A stretch of 64,000 nt of DNA from Lathyrus oleraceus (Eukaryota; Streptophyta; Magnoliopsida; Fabales; Fabaceae), in the NCBI RefSeq assembly GCF_024323335.1, contig NC_066581.1:292836536-292900535 (forward strand). The letters run 5' to 3'. Position numbers and translations under genes: made by a program. Of this stretch, positions 45,456-55,441 are shown piece after piece (the first letter of the stretch is position 1; every line of letters starts with the position of its first letter). Under the pieces are notes generated by a model. It was not told the DNA's origin. It did not search any database and saw only the letters and a program-made list of their open reading frames with translations.

Positions 45456-46451
45456 ACAGACTCACCATCATCCCTGGTTGTATTGCCTACTTTTCACCCT
45501 TGTTGTGATATATGTTATTATTCTTTATCTGGCATATTTTTGTACAATTTGGGATGAATGTATTGATTGTAATGTGTGAATTGCTTGATATACATTTGCT
45601 GTGTGCTTTGGTGATCTGTGAGATGAGTTCTGTACCCGAACTCGAGTGCTCTCTAGGATAGGAGAATGGCATAGTCTTGTCGACTGGTGTGGAGTAGTCC
45701 TTAGCCAGTTGACTTGCGAGCCCATTCACTTGGTGGAGGTCATGTTGAACTAATAATGTCACACAAGTTATTTGTGGTTAGGCATTATTCTTTCAATCAT
45801 GTTCCGCAGAAGCCAAGGACCTTAGTTTACCAAACCCATCTTGGCCTATTTTTAGGACCGTAGTGCGGAGGTCGTTCAGATGTCAGTTCTGATACGATTG
45901 TTACGCGATACTACACTCATAAGAGTTTCTCTTGAGAATATTCCTGGAATACGAGTATTCGTTCCTCCGATAATATTCGAAAGATGGAACGATGATTATG
46001 GGAACCTCTGATAGAACATGTCTGGCAGGTTTAAACCCTAGTACACTCCCTTTGGGTGGTTCTTAACCGAGACTCCATGCTCGTGACTCTCAACAAACCC
46101 GTGATTCGTGGTTGAGTCGTTCAAGCATTGTTAATATCAATGGATCCCGGATCAGGTGTAAAACCTAAAATCCACCAAAGCGGCTGGTTGATATTAAGAA
46201 TGTCTGAACCGGTTCATGTACCGTTAATATCAATGGAACTTGGGTGTCGATAGGGTGAAAACCTAAATCCACCAAAATGGATGATTGATATTAGGGATAC
46301 ATAGAGCTTTCCCACGACCTTTGTTTGGTGTGCTTTGATTGATCCTTGGGTGTGTTTGTTGCATTCATGCATTCACGCATCCATCCGCATTCATGTCATC
46401 AAAAAAGAAATTTTCAAGGAACTTAAAGGGTTATTTGCAAAATTTTCAGAC
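45456..46451 (+). other. Leader of Ogre C with two tandem long hairpins
   Basis: About 1 kb between PBS and ORF1 without a real ORF. Two tandem units near 46125-46300 each hold a perfect 10-bp inverted repeat: TTAATATCAA/TTGATATTAA (46131-46140 with 46188-46197) and TAATATCAAT/ATTGATATTA (46225-46234 with 46284-46293). The core between the arms contains AAACCTAAA and ATCCACCAAA words. A has one such unit. The position suits a packaging or dimerisation signal, but that is inference. Confidence 0.7.
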
Positions 46452-47900
46452 ATGGAAAGACCGAAAAGGCATACAAAGAAGTACAGCTTTAAGCAGCCTG
46501 ATGTAAAAGAGTTAAGGAATCTGACATCATATGTATTAGATCCCTTGGGTTTCAAGGCTCGATATGGGAAGCTTCTGCCGTTGCTGACTACTCAAGTGGA
46601 TGAGGGATTGATGAGCACTCTTGCTCAGTTCTATGATCCGCTCTATCATTGCTTCTTATTTCCGGATTTCCAGTTGATGCCGACTTTGGAAGAATACTCT
46701 CATCTTATTGGGATTCCGATTCTGGATCAAGTGCCGTTCAGTGGCCTAGAGAGTATTCCCTCTGCTCGAGAGATTTCCAGTCTGTTGCACATAGATGAAG
46801 ATCTGATTAGAGCTAATCTGACTACCAAAGGCGGAATTCAGGGTCTTCCCTCCGAGTTCCTTATTGCTCAAGCCACTTTCTATGGGAAGGCCATGAGTGA
46901 GGATGCCTTTGAGGCTCTGTTCGTTTTGCTTATCTATGGATTGGTGTTGTTTCCCAACTTTGACAAGTTCGTCGACATGAATGCCATTAGGATCTTTTCA
47001 GTTCTTAATCCGGTTCCGACCTTGTTGGGTGATGCATATGTTTCCTTGCACCTAAGGAATATGAAGAATGGAGGAGTCATTGTCTGCTGTTTACCCCTGC
47101 TGTACAAGTGGTTTATTTCGCACTTGCCGCAGACAGTTGCTTTCAAGGAGAACAAGGGATGTCTACGGTGGTCTCAGAGACTCATGTCTCTCACCAATGA
47201 TGATATCACCTGGTATGATCGCGTGTATGATACCGTTCAGATCATCAATTCTTGTGGTGAATTCCCCAATGTGCCTCTTCTTGGTACATGTGGTGGGATT
47301 ACCTACAACCCTACGCTTGCACGTCGTCAGCTTGGGTTCCCCCTAAAGGATAAACCCCATAACATTCTGTTAGAAGGTGTGTTCTTTCAGGAGGGTAAAG
47401 ATCCCCAAGGCCTGAAAGCCAGATTTGTCCGCGCTTGGCGCAATATTCGCATAAAAAGTAGGAATGAATTGGGTCCAAAGAACTGCATTGCTTTGGAGCC
47501 ATATACCTCTTGGGTCAGACAGAGGGCTGCTACCTACCTGATGCCATATGATCATCCAAGACCTACACTGTTGGATGTGGCTGGGCCTTCAACCCTCCCT
47601 ACCCAACGTGTAGAGGAGTTGAGAGAAGAAGACCTTTCGCGTGCCTGGATCCGCGAGAGAGAGGAATTGCTGCAGCAGCTCAAGGAGAAGGATGATATGA
47701 TTGAATTTCTCGAGCACCGAGTGATCGATGATCCGAACGACACTTGGACTTCTCTGCTTCCTCAGTCATCCAAGTTCTGGAAAAGGAAGTATGATCAACT
47801 TGCAAAGGAGAAAGCTGATATGGAGGCCGCCTATGAGAGAGAGATCAAGAAGTTGTACACTTCTCGTCTTCCAGCATCCCGAGCTAATAGGGATCCATAG
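46452..47900 (+). CDS. Ogre ORF1 protein (extra ORF upstream of gag), 482 aa, function unknown
   Basis: An intact frame. I choose the ATG at 46452 (MERPKRHTKKYS) over an in-frame upstream start at 46335 because similarity to ORF1 of A begins at this Met and the upstream 39 codons look like leader sequence. Blocks shared with A: VKELRNLTSYVLDPLGF, QFYDPLYHCFLFPDF, MPTLEEYSHLIGIP, an LRNMKNGGVIVCCLPLLYKW stretch, and LARRQLGFPLKDKP. The C-terminal part (about residues 385-450) is highly charged with heptad-like spacing (REREELLQQLKEKDDMIEFL), suggesting a coiled coil. ORF1 upstream of gag is a hallmark of Ogre. It resembles plant proteins annotated DUF7745, from memory. No catalytic motif is apparent. 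Confidence 0.85.
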   Translation: MERPKRHTKKYSFKQPDVKELRNLTSYVLDPLGFKARYGKLLPLLTTQVDEGLMSTLAQFYDPLYHCFLFPDFQLMPTLEEYSHLIGIPILDQVPFSGLESIPSAREISSLLHIDEDLIRANLTTKGGIQGLPSEFLIAQATFYGKAMSEDAFEALFVLLIYGLVLFPNFDKFVDMNAIRIFSVLNPVPTLLGDAYVSLHLRNMKNGGVIVCCLPLLYKWFISHLPQTVAFKENKGCLRWSQRLMSLTNDDITWYDRVYDTVQIINSCGEFPNVPLLGTCGGITYNPTLARRQLGFPLKDKPHNILLEGVFFQEGKDPQGLKARFVRAWRNIRIKSRNELGPKNCIALEPYTSWVRQRAATYLMPYDHPRPTLLDVAGPSTLPTQRVEELREEDLSRAWIREREELLQQLKEKDDMIEFLEHRVIDDPNDTWTSLLPQSSKFWKRKYDQLAKEKADMEAAYEREIKKLYTSRLPASRANRDP

Positions 47901-48198
47901 GATGTCATTTACCTTTTCTCTTTGTAATAGATTAAAAGAATGCTGTACTTCTTTGACCTAATATTTTGAATGAAATATTTTCCATGAGCAATCAAAATGT
48001 TTAAATATTCGAAATATTGCAAATGTACCCTAAGGATTCCTTGAAAATCAAAACATTTGCACAAGCATTTCATGCATCATTCTTGCATAAACAGGTACCC
48101 ATCTTTTTCTGGTCTTCCGGTTCTAACTCCTGTTCTTCATTTATTTTGAAGACAAGCTGACTCACCGGTATTATACAAGGGTCAACTCTGCAAGGATT
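47901..48198 (+). other. Spacer between ORF1 and gag-pro in Ogre C
   Basis: About 300 bp, AT-rich, with a CTTGCATAAACAG word that could serve as a splice acceptor and no ORF continuing ORF1. A equivalent: about 17480-17710. How gag-pro is expressed downstream of ORF1 (splicing, reinitiation or separate initiation) cannot be told from the sequence. Confidence 0.5.
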
Positions 48199-51100
48199 AT
48201 GGAGCAGTTGGAACAAGAGAACCAGAGCTTGAGGGATGAAGTCGCCAGACTTGGCGCTCTGATGGAGCAACTTCTTGCTGCCCAGAATCAGCCTGCTCCT
48301 CAACAGCCAGCAACTCCGGTTCAGCGGACGGTTATATCTGAGATAGCTACTACATCGGTGCCTGTTAGTGCCCAGCAGCCAAATGCCATGCCTCCCGGTT
48401 TTCCTTGGGGGATGCCTCCTGGCTTCATGCCTGATCGGCCAGCTCCTACATTCGCTCAAATGCCGGCATCTAGCCCGGTCCCTATACCAGTACCTCCTGT
48501 CGTGCATACCATGCCGAGGGTAGACGACACCATTTATCACTCTGAAGCGTCTGAGGGCTCAGATGTACATGAGAAAATGGATGCAATGAACGATCAATTC
48601 CTCGAGCTGAGAAAGGAATTGAGAACTCTTAGAGGCAAAGATCTCTTCGGCAAGTCAGCAGCCGAACTTTGTCTAGTTCCCGGTGTGAAGATACCAGTCA
48701 AATTCAAGGTCCCAGACTTTGAGAAGTATAAAGGGAACACTTGTCCTTTGGCACACTTAGTCATGTATGCCAGAAAAATGTCCACGCAGACAGACAACGA
48801 TCAACTCTTGATCCACTACTTCCAAGACAGTTTGTCTGGTGCTGCTCTCCGTTGGTACATGAGTCTGGACAGTGCCAACATCCGCTCTTTCAATGACCTT
48901 GGCGAAGCTTTCGTCAAGCAATATAAATACAACGTTGACATGGCGCCTGACAGAGATCAACTCAGGTCTATGTCACAAAAGGACAAAGAGACGTTCAAGG
49001 AGTACGCCCAGAGATGGCGTGAGCTGGCAGCTCAGATCACTCCACCATTAGAAGAGAAAGAGATGACCAAGATCTTTCTGAAGACTCTTGGGTCATTCTA
49101 TTATGAGAGAATGGTGGCCAGCGCTCCCTCTGATTTCACCGAGATGGTGAACATGGGGATGCGTCTTGAAGAAGGCGTCCGTGAAGGACGGTTGTCTAAA
49201 GATGATAGCTCTTCCTCTAAGCGTTATGGAGCGTTTAAGAGGAAAGAAGGCGAAGCGCATGCTGTGCAGTCTCAGCCCAAGCATCGAAGACCCTCTGTTC
49301 AGAGGAAGCCTGCACATCGTGCCAGACATCAGCATCAGGTGGCTAGTGTGGCTCCTGTATTCAAGGATAATGCTCAGCAATATCAGCATCAGCAGCAATA
49401 TCCACAACCGCAATACCAGCAACAACAGCGTCCACAGCAACAGGCTTACCAGCCTCGTGGAAGTACAACCAACCAAGCGAATGTGAACTATGATAGGAAG
49501 AAGGTCAGCTTCGACCCGATTCCGATGACATATACAGAGCTTTATCCCTCCTTGTTGGAGAGGAAGTTGGTTTCGCCCAGGGATCCTCCTGCTATTCCTG
49601 CAAACCCGCAATGGTGGTACAAACCAGACCAGCATTGTGCCTACCATTCCGGTGCTCCGGGCCACAATGTAGAGAACTGTTTCCCGCTGAAGAATAAGGT
49701 TCAAGACCTCATGAGAAGCGGAATTCTGAGTTTTGAAGACTCTAACCCTAATGTCACCAGGAACCCATTGCCTTCGCATGGGAAATCTGTGAGTATGATC
49801 CAGGAAGACCTTGGGAAGTACAAGGTGAAGTATGTCAGTCATATCCGGCAGTCATTGGTTGGATTACATAAGATGTTGTGTCAGCACAGCTATTTGAAGC
49901 ATAACCATGACCAGTGTCGTGTCTGTTCTGTTAATCGCTTGGGTTGCGATCAGGTTCGCCGAGAACTCCAGATGATGTTGAATGAAGGTACCATTGAGAT
50001 TCTCCAGAATCGCAATGTGGATGTAGTTGAGCCCGAAGTGAGTGTCATCTCCCCGGTGTTCAAATTGCCAGAGCCCGTTGTTATTCGGTATAATAGCAAC
50101 AAGCCTAAAGCTTCGCCTTCTCTGATTATCAAGCCAGCCGGCCCTGTGCCCTATTCATCTGATAAAGCCGTACCTTTCCGGTACAATCCTGTTGCTGTCC
50201 AGGATGGGGTCGAGGTACCTTTGCCTTCTACTTCCGTGACCACTATCGCTGATGTTAGTGGATTGACCCGCAGTGGTCGTGTCTTTTCTGCGCCTGCTAA
50301 GGCTGTTGCTTCTGAATCTGTTGAGCGTCCTGTGGGGACTGCTGTGAATGTTCAGAATCCGGCACTTGATGTTGCCAAACCCTCCTCGTCTGTACAAAAG
50401 ACTCCTGTTTCTTCAGATGGCCCGAGTGGCATTGTTGATGAAGAATCTGATGAGATGCTGAGGCTCATCAGAAAGAGTGAGTACAATATTGTAGACCAAC
50501 TTCTACACACGCCTTCCAAGATTTCCATTCTTTCTTTGTTGCTGAATTCAGAGCCTCATAGGGAGTCTCTGCAGAAAGTCTTGGACCTGGCATATGTCGA
50601 TCATGACGTCACCCTGGAACAATTTGATAGCATTGTTGCAAACATTACCGCTTGCAACACTCTGAGCTTTTGTGACGCTGATCTCCCTGAGGAGGGAAGA
50701 GACCACAACATGGCTTTACATATCTCAATGAATTGCAAATCTGATGCAATGTCCAATGTACTGGTGGACACTGGATCGTCCCTTAATGTATTGCCAAAAT
50801 CCACACTCTCACGATTGTCATATCAAGGTCCTCCTATGAGGCAGAGTGGGGTTGTTGTTAAAGCTTTTGATGGGTCGCGCAAGACCGTGATTGGGGAAGT
50901 GGACCTCCCGATCAAGATTGGACCAAGTGATTTCCAGATCACTTTTCAAGTAATGGATATTCACCCATCATACAGCTGTCTCTTGGGCAGACCATGGATT
51001 CACGAGGCTGGCGCCGTGACATCCACCCTACACCAAAAGTTGAAGTTTGTGAAAAACAAGAAATTGGTTGTAGTAGGGGGAGAAAAGGCTCTCCTGGTCA

Positions 51101-51504
51101 GTAATTTATCTTCTTTCTCGTACATTGATGCAGAGGATGAAGTTGGAACTCAGTTCCAAGCTTTATCTATTGATAAACCAATCGAGAAGAAGTCTCCTTC
51201 ATTCACTTCCTACCGTGATGCTAAGCTGGCCATTGAATGTGGTGCAGTTGCTGGATTAGGGAAAGTGCTTGAACTTGAAGATAATCGATCCCGGGCTGGC
51301 ATTGGCTTATGGTTCTGGGGCATGCAATGAGCAAGGTCTGTTCACCAGTGGAGGATTCATCCATGCTGATCAACCTGCAGAAGAGGAAGCTGCTGCTATC
51401 ATTGAAGAAGAAGATGCAGAAGATTTGAACAATTTTGTTATTCCTGGTGGTGTCTGCCACAATTGGGTCGCTGTGGATGTTCCTACAGTTATCCATAGAT
51501 CAGA
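48199..51504 (+). CDS. Ogre C gag-protease polyprotein, frameshifted near its 3' end
   Basis: The ATG at 48199 opens 1043 codons to the stop at 51330. Order: coiled-coil-like start (MEQLEQENQSLRDEVARL), Pro-rich stretch, Gag domain at about residues 180-320 (ALRWYMSLDSANIRSFNDLG, then EAFVKQYKYNVDMAPDRDQL), Gln-rich linker, a knuckle of the form C-x2-H-x5-H-x4-C from residue 480, a spacer, then an aspartic protease with catalytic DTGS at residue 857 (50767). The last part of the exon (SGGFIHAD to HRSE) lies in a different frame (51269-51504), so a one-base indel sits near 51300-51350. Unspliced RNA stops at the TAA at 51506. Gag forms the particle; the protease cleaves the polyprotein. Confidence 0.9.
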
Positions 51505-51781
51505 GTAATTGTTCATTTTGTTTAAAACCCTTCTCCCATGCCAAAAGGAGAAGTGATGACATTGTTGGCAAAGCATATATACAATGATATTTTCATTCAA
51601 TTTTTGCATTGTCAAAACATTTGTTTTTCCTTTGTTTTCACTTTTTGCTTTTCTTTATGAAATCAGTGATCACAAAAAACCATAAAAACAAAAATAAAAG
51701 CTGTAAAAGCAACATTTTTCATCTGCATAATGATTTTTTGCTTAAATTCTGAAGTTTTTCTTAACCAAAATCATTATGCAG
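51505..51781 (+). other. Ogre C intron between protease and RT (277 bp)
   Basis: GT at 51505-51506 (in GAGTAATT), AG at 51780-51781 (end of ATTATGCAG). The exons join within a Glu codon (GA|G) and the frame passes from HRS into the pol exon without a stop. The stop TAA at 51506-51508 lies inside the donor, so splicing decides between termination and pol. A perfect CTTCTCC/GGAGAAG hairpin lies at 51530-51553, 25 nt after the donor. Confidence 0.85.
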
Positions 51782-54527
51782 GTTGATCCTAAAACCCATT
51801 GAACATAATGATCCAACGCCATCTCCCAATTTTGAATTCCCTGTATTTGAGGCAGAGGAAGATGACGTTGAAGAGATTCCTGATGAGATCACCCGTCTCC
51901 TTGAGCACGAAGAGAAGATCATTCAGCCGCATCTCGAAGACTTGGAAACAGTCAACTTGGGATCTGAAGATTGTGAGCGCCTGGTGAAGATTGGGGCACT
52001 TCTTGAAGGGTCTGTTAAGGAAGATTTGATCAGCTTGCTACGAGAATATTCAGATATCTTTGCTTGGTCCTATGAAGACATGCCGGGTTTAGATACAGAT
52101 ATTGTGCAACATTTCCTGCCTTTGAAGCCTGAGTGCGTGCCTGTGAAGCAGAAGCTCAGAAGAACTCATCCAGATATGGCAGTGAAGATCAAAGAGGAAG
52201 TTCAGAAGCAAATTGATGCGGGGTTTCTGGTGACTTCGACATATCCTCTATGGGTGGCCAATATTGTGCCTGTTCCTAAGAAGGACGGAAAAGTCCGTAT
52301 GTGCGTTGATTACAGAGATTTGAATAAAGCTAGCCCAAAAGATGATTTTCCTCTACCACACATTGACATGTTGGTAGACAATACAGCTAAATTCAAAGTC
52401 TTTTCCTTTATGGACGGATTTTCCGGATATAATCAAATCAAGATGGCACCAGAGGATATGGAGAAGACAACATTCATCACACCTTGGGGAACATTCTGTT
52501 ATCGAGTGATGCCCTTCGGTTTGAAGAACGCCGGAGCCACGTATCAACGAGCTATGACTACCTTGTTTCATGATATGATGCACAAGGAGATAGAAGTCTA
52601 TGTTGATGATATGATTGCTAAGTCCCGAACGGAAGTTGAGCATATTGAGCATTTGTTGAAGCTTTTTCAGCGTTTGAGGAAATTCCAGCTTCGTCTGAAT
52701 CCGAACAAATGTACTTTTGGAGTCCGTTCCGGAAAGTTGTTGGGTTTTGTGGTAAGTGAAAGAGGTATTGAGGTTGATCCTGCAAAGGTCAAAGCAATAC
52801 AAGAGATGCCCGCACCCAAAACTGAGAAGCAAGTCCGAGGTTTTCTTGGCCGCTTGAACTACATTTCCAGATTTATATCCCACATGACTGCCACATGTGC
52901 GCCGATATTCAAGCTCCTCCGGAAAGATCAGTCTCATGATTGGACCGAGGATTGCCAGAAAGCTTTCGACAGTATCAAAGATTATCTGTCCGAACCTCCG
53001 ATTTTGTCTCCGCCTGTAGAAGGAAGACCTCTGATTATGTACTTGACAGTTCTTGAAGACTCGATGGGTTGTGTACTCGGTCAACAAGATGAATCAGGGA
53101 AGAAGGAGTTTGCTATCTACTACCTCAGTAAGAAGTTTACTGATTGTGAGTCTCGGTACTCTATGCTTGAGAAGACGTGCTGTGCTTTAGCTTGGGCAGC
53201 TAAGCGTTTGCGCCAGTACATGATAAATCATACAACTTGGTTGATATCCAGAATGGATCCAATTAAGTATATCTTCGAGAAGCCTGCTTTAACTGGGAGG
53301 ATTGCCCGTTGGCAGATGTTGTTATCTGAGTATGATATCGAGTATCGAGCTCAGAAAGCTATCAAAGGTAGTATCTTGGCTGACCACCTAGCGCACCAGC
53401 CAATTGAAGATCATCAGTCTGTTCAGTATGACTTCCCTGACGAGGAAATTCTGTATTTGAAGATGAAAGATTGCGATGAGCCTACACTTGATGAAGGTCC
53501 AGAACCTGGTTCCAGATGGACGATGGTGTTTGATGGCGCTGTTAATCAATATGGAAATGGAATTGGGGCAGTAATTGTTAATCCCCAGGGAGCGCACATT
53601 CCATTTACAGCAAGGCTAACTTTCAAATGCACGAATAATATGGCGGAGTATGAAGCCTGTATTATGGGACTTGAAGAATGCATTGACTTAAGGATCAAAT
53701 ATCTTGATGTCTATGGTGATTCAGCTTTGGTTGTCAATCAGATCAAAGGTGAATGGGAGACAAATCAACCAGGTCTCATTCCGTACAGAGATTATGCAAG
53801 GAGAATTTCAACTTTCTTCACGGAAGTTGAATTTTATCATATTCCTCGAGAGGATAATCGGATGGCAGATGCCCTTGCTACACTTGCTTCCATGATTGTT
53901 GTCAGATGGTGGAATGATGTCCCCAATATTACTGTGATGCGCTTGGACAGACCCGCTCACATATTTGCAATTGAAGAAGTGAAAGATGACAAGCCTTGGT
54001 ACTTTGATATCAAGAATTTCCTCCAGAACCAGGTCTACCCGCCTGGGGCATCTGTGAAAGATAGGAAAACTTTGAGAAGGTTGTCAGGCAGTTTCTACCT
54101 CAGTGGTGAAGTGCTGTATAAGAGAAATTTTGATATGGTTTTGCTCAGATGCGTGGATAGACACGAAGCAAACCTATTGATGACTGAGGTCCATGAGGGT
54201 TCATTTGGTACTCATTCCAATGGACATGCCATGGCTAAGAAGATGTTGAGAGCAGGCTACTATTGGCTGACAATGGAGTCTGACTGTTGCAAGTATGTGA
54301 AGAAATGTCACAAGTGTCAAATTTATGCGGATAAGATTCATATTCCTCCGACACTTCTGAATGTGATTTCGTCACCATGGCCTTTCTCTATGTGGGGAAT
54401 TGACATGATCGGTATGATTGAGCCGAAAGCGTCCAATGGACATCGTTTTATTCTCGTAGCAATTGATTACTTCACTAAATGGGTTGAAGCCGCGTCGTAC
54501 GCGAACGTAACCGACAGGTGGTTGTGA
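51782..54527 (+). CDS. Ogre C pol exon: RT, RNase H, archaeal-type RNase H, integrase N-part
   Basis: The reading starts at the splice junction, not at an ATG. RT: VRMCVDYRDLNKASPKDDFP and the catalytic YVDD at 52599-52610 (about residue 273). Canonical RNase H: GCVLGQQDESGKKEFAIYYL. Second, archaeal-type RNase H: FDGAVNQYGNGIGAV (Asp near residue 584) with the Glu in NNMAEYEACIMGLEE and the Asp in YGDSALVVNQ. Tat-lineage elements are known for this dual RNase H. Integrase: zinc-finger region (CHKCQIY) and the first catalytic Asp in MWGIDMIG (54402). A one-base deletion near 54517 shifts the frame, which ends at 54527. Confidence 0.9.
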
Positions 54528-55242
54528 AGTTTATCAAGAACCAGCTGATTTGCCGTTATGGTGTGCCAGAAGGATCATTACTGATAATGGATCCAATCTG
54601 AATAACAAGATGATGGATGAGTTGTGCGCTGAATTCAAGATTGCACACCATAATTCCTCTCCTTACAGACCTAAGATGAATGGGGCTGTTGAAGCTGCTA
54701 ACAAAAATATCAAGAGGATTATCCAGAAGATGACTGTCACCTACAAAGATTGGCATGAGATGCTGCCATTTGCTTTGCATGGATATCGTACGTCTGTACG
54801 CACTTCAACAGGGGCAACCCCTTTCTCTCTTGTTTATGGCATGGAAGCCGTTCTCCCAGTAGAGGTGGAGATCCCATCAATGCGAGTCTTGATGGAAGCC
54901 AAGTTGACTGATGCTGAATGGATTCAGAGTCGTTATGACCAGTTGAATTTGATTGAAGAGAAGCGTTTAACTGCCATGTGTCATGGTCAGTTATATCAAC
55001 AGAGAATGAAGAAAGCATTCGACAAGAAGGTCAAGCCTCGCGTGTTCCGAGAAGGTGACCTCGTGCTCAAGAAAGTTTTGTCTTTCGCGCCCGATTCCAG
55101 GGGCAAGTGGACTCCAAACTACGAGGGTCCATATGTTGTTAAGAGAGCCTTTTCAGGCGGAGCTTTGATGCTTACAACAATGGATGGGGAGGATTTCACT
55201 CGTCCTGTGAATTCAGATGCAGTTAAGAGATACTTTGCCTAA
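54528..55242 (+). pseudogene. Ogre C integrase C-part, displaced by two frameshifts
   Basis: After the shift near 54517 the integrase continues for about 55 bases in a second frame. It shifts again near 54573, at a GAAGG where one base is missing relative to B, and then runs open to the TAA at 55240-55242. This last frame carries the second and third catalytic regions (ITDNGSNLNNKMM and MNGAVEAANKN), then the C-terminal DNA-binding part (GKWTPNYEGPYVVKRAFSGG). Both shifts are single bases, so sequencing error is a real alternative. As read, no active integrase is made. Confidence 0.85.
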
Positions 55243-55293
55243 AAAAAAAGTATGTGCAAATGAAAAAAGTGAAAAAAAAAACAGAATTGCTCG

Positions 55294-55441
55294 CTAAGTT
55301 GAAAACCCGAAAGGGCGGCTTAGGCAAAAATGAGCGTCTCGGTGGAGAACCCGCAAGGGTAATTCAGGCAAAAATTAGAGATTTGAAAATAAATATATTT
55401 GCATCCCGCTAGATTGAGTACCTCACTCTGGGGCAATCTAG
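55294..55441 (+). other. Three hairpins directly downstream of the Ogre C integrase stop
   Basis: Arms CTAAGTTG/CGGCTTAG (55294-55301 with 55316-55323), with inner CCC-GAAA-GGG and a GNRA-type loop; a short TGGA/TTCA pair around CCC-GCAA-GGG (55343-55366); and perfect CTAGATTG/CAATCTAG (55409-55416 with 55434-55441). Each is followed by GGCAAAAAT(T/G)AG. Arms differ from one another and from the four hairpins of B, yet all pair. Confidence 0.75.

Noticed and set aside
46335..46451. Upstream in-frame start for Ogre C ORF1 at 46335
   Set aside because: Similarity to ORF1 of A begins at the Met at 46452; the 39 extra codons look like translated leader.
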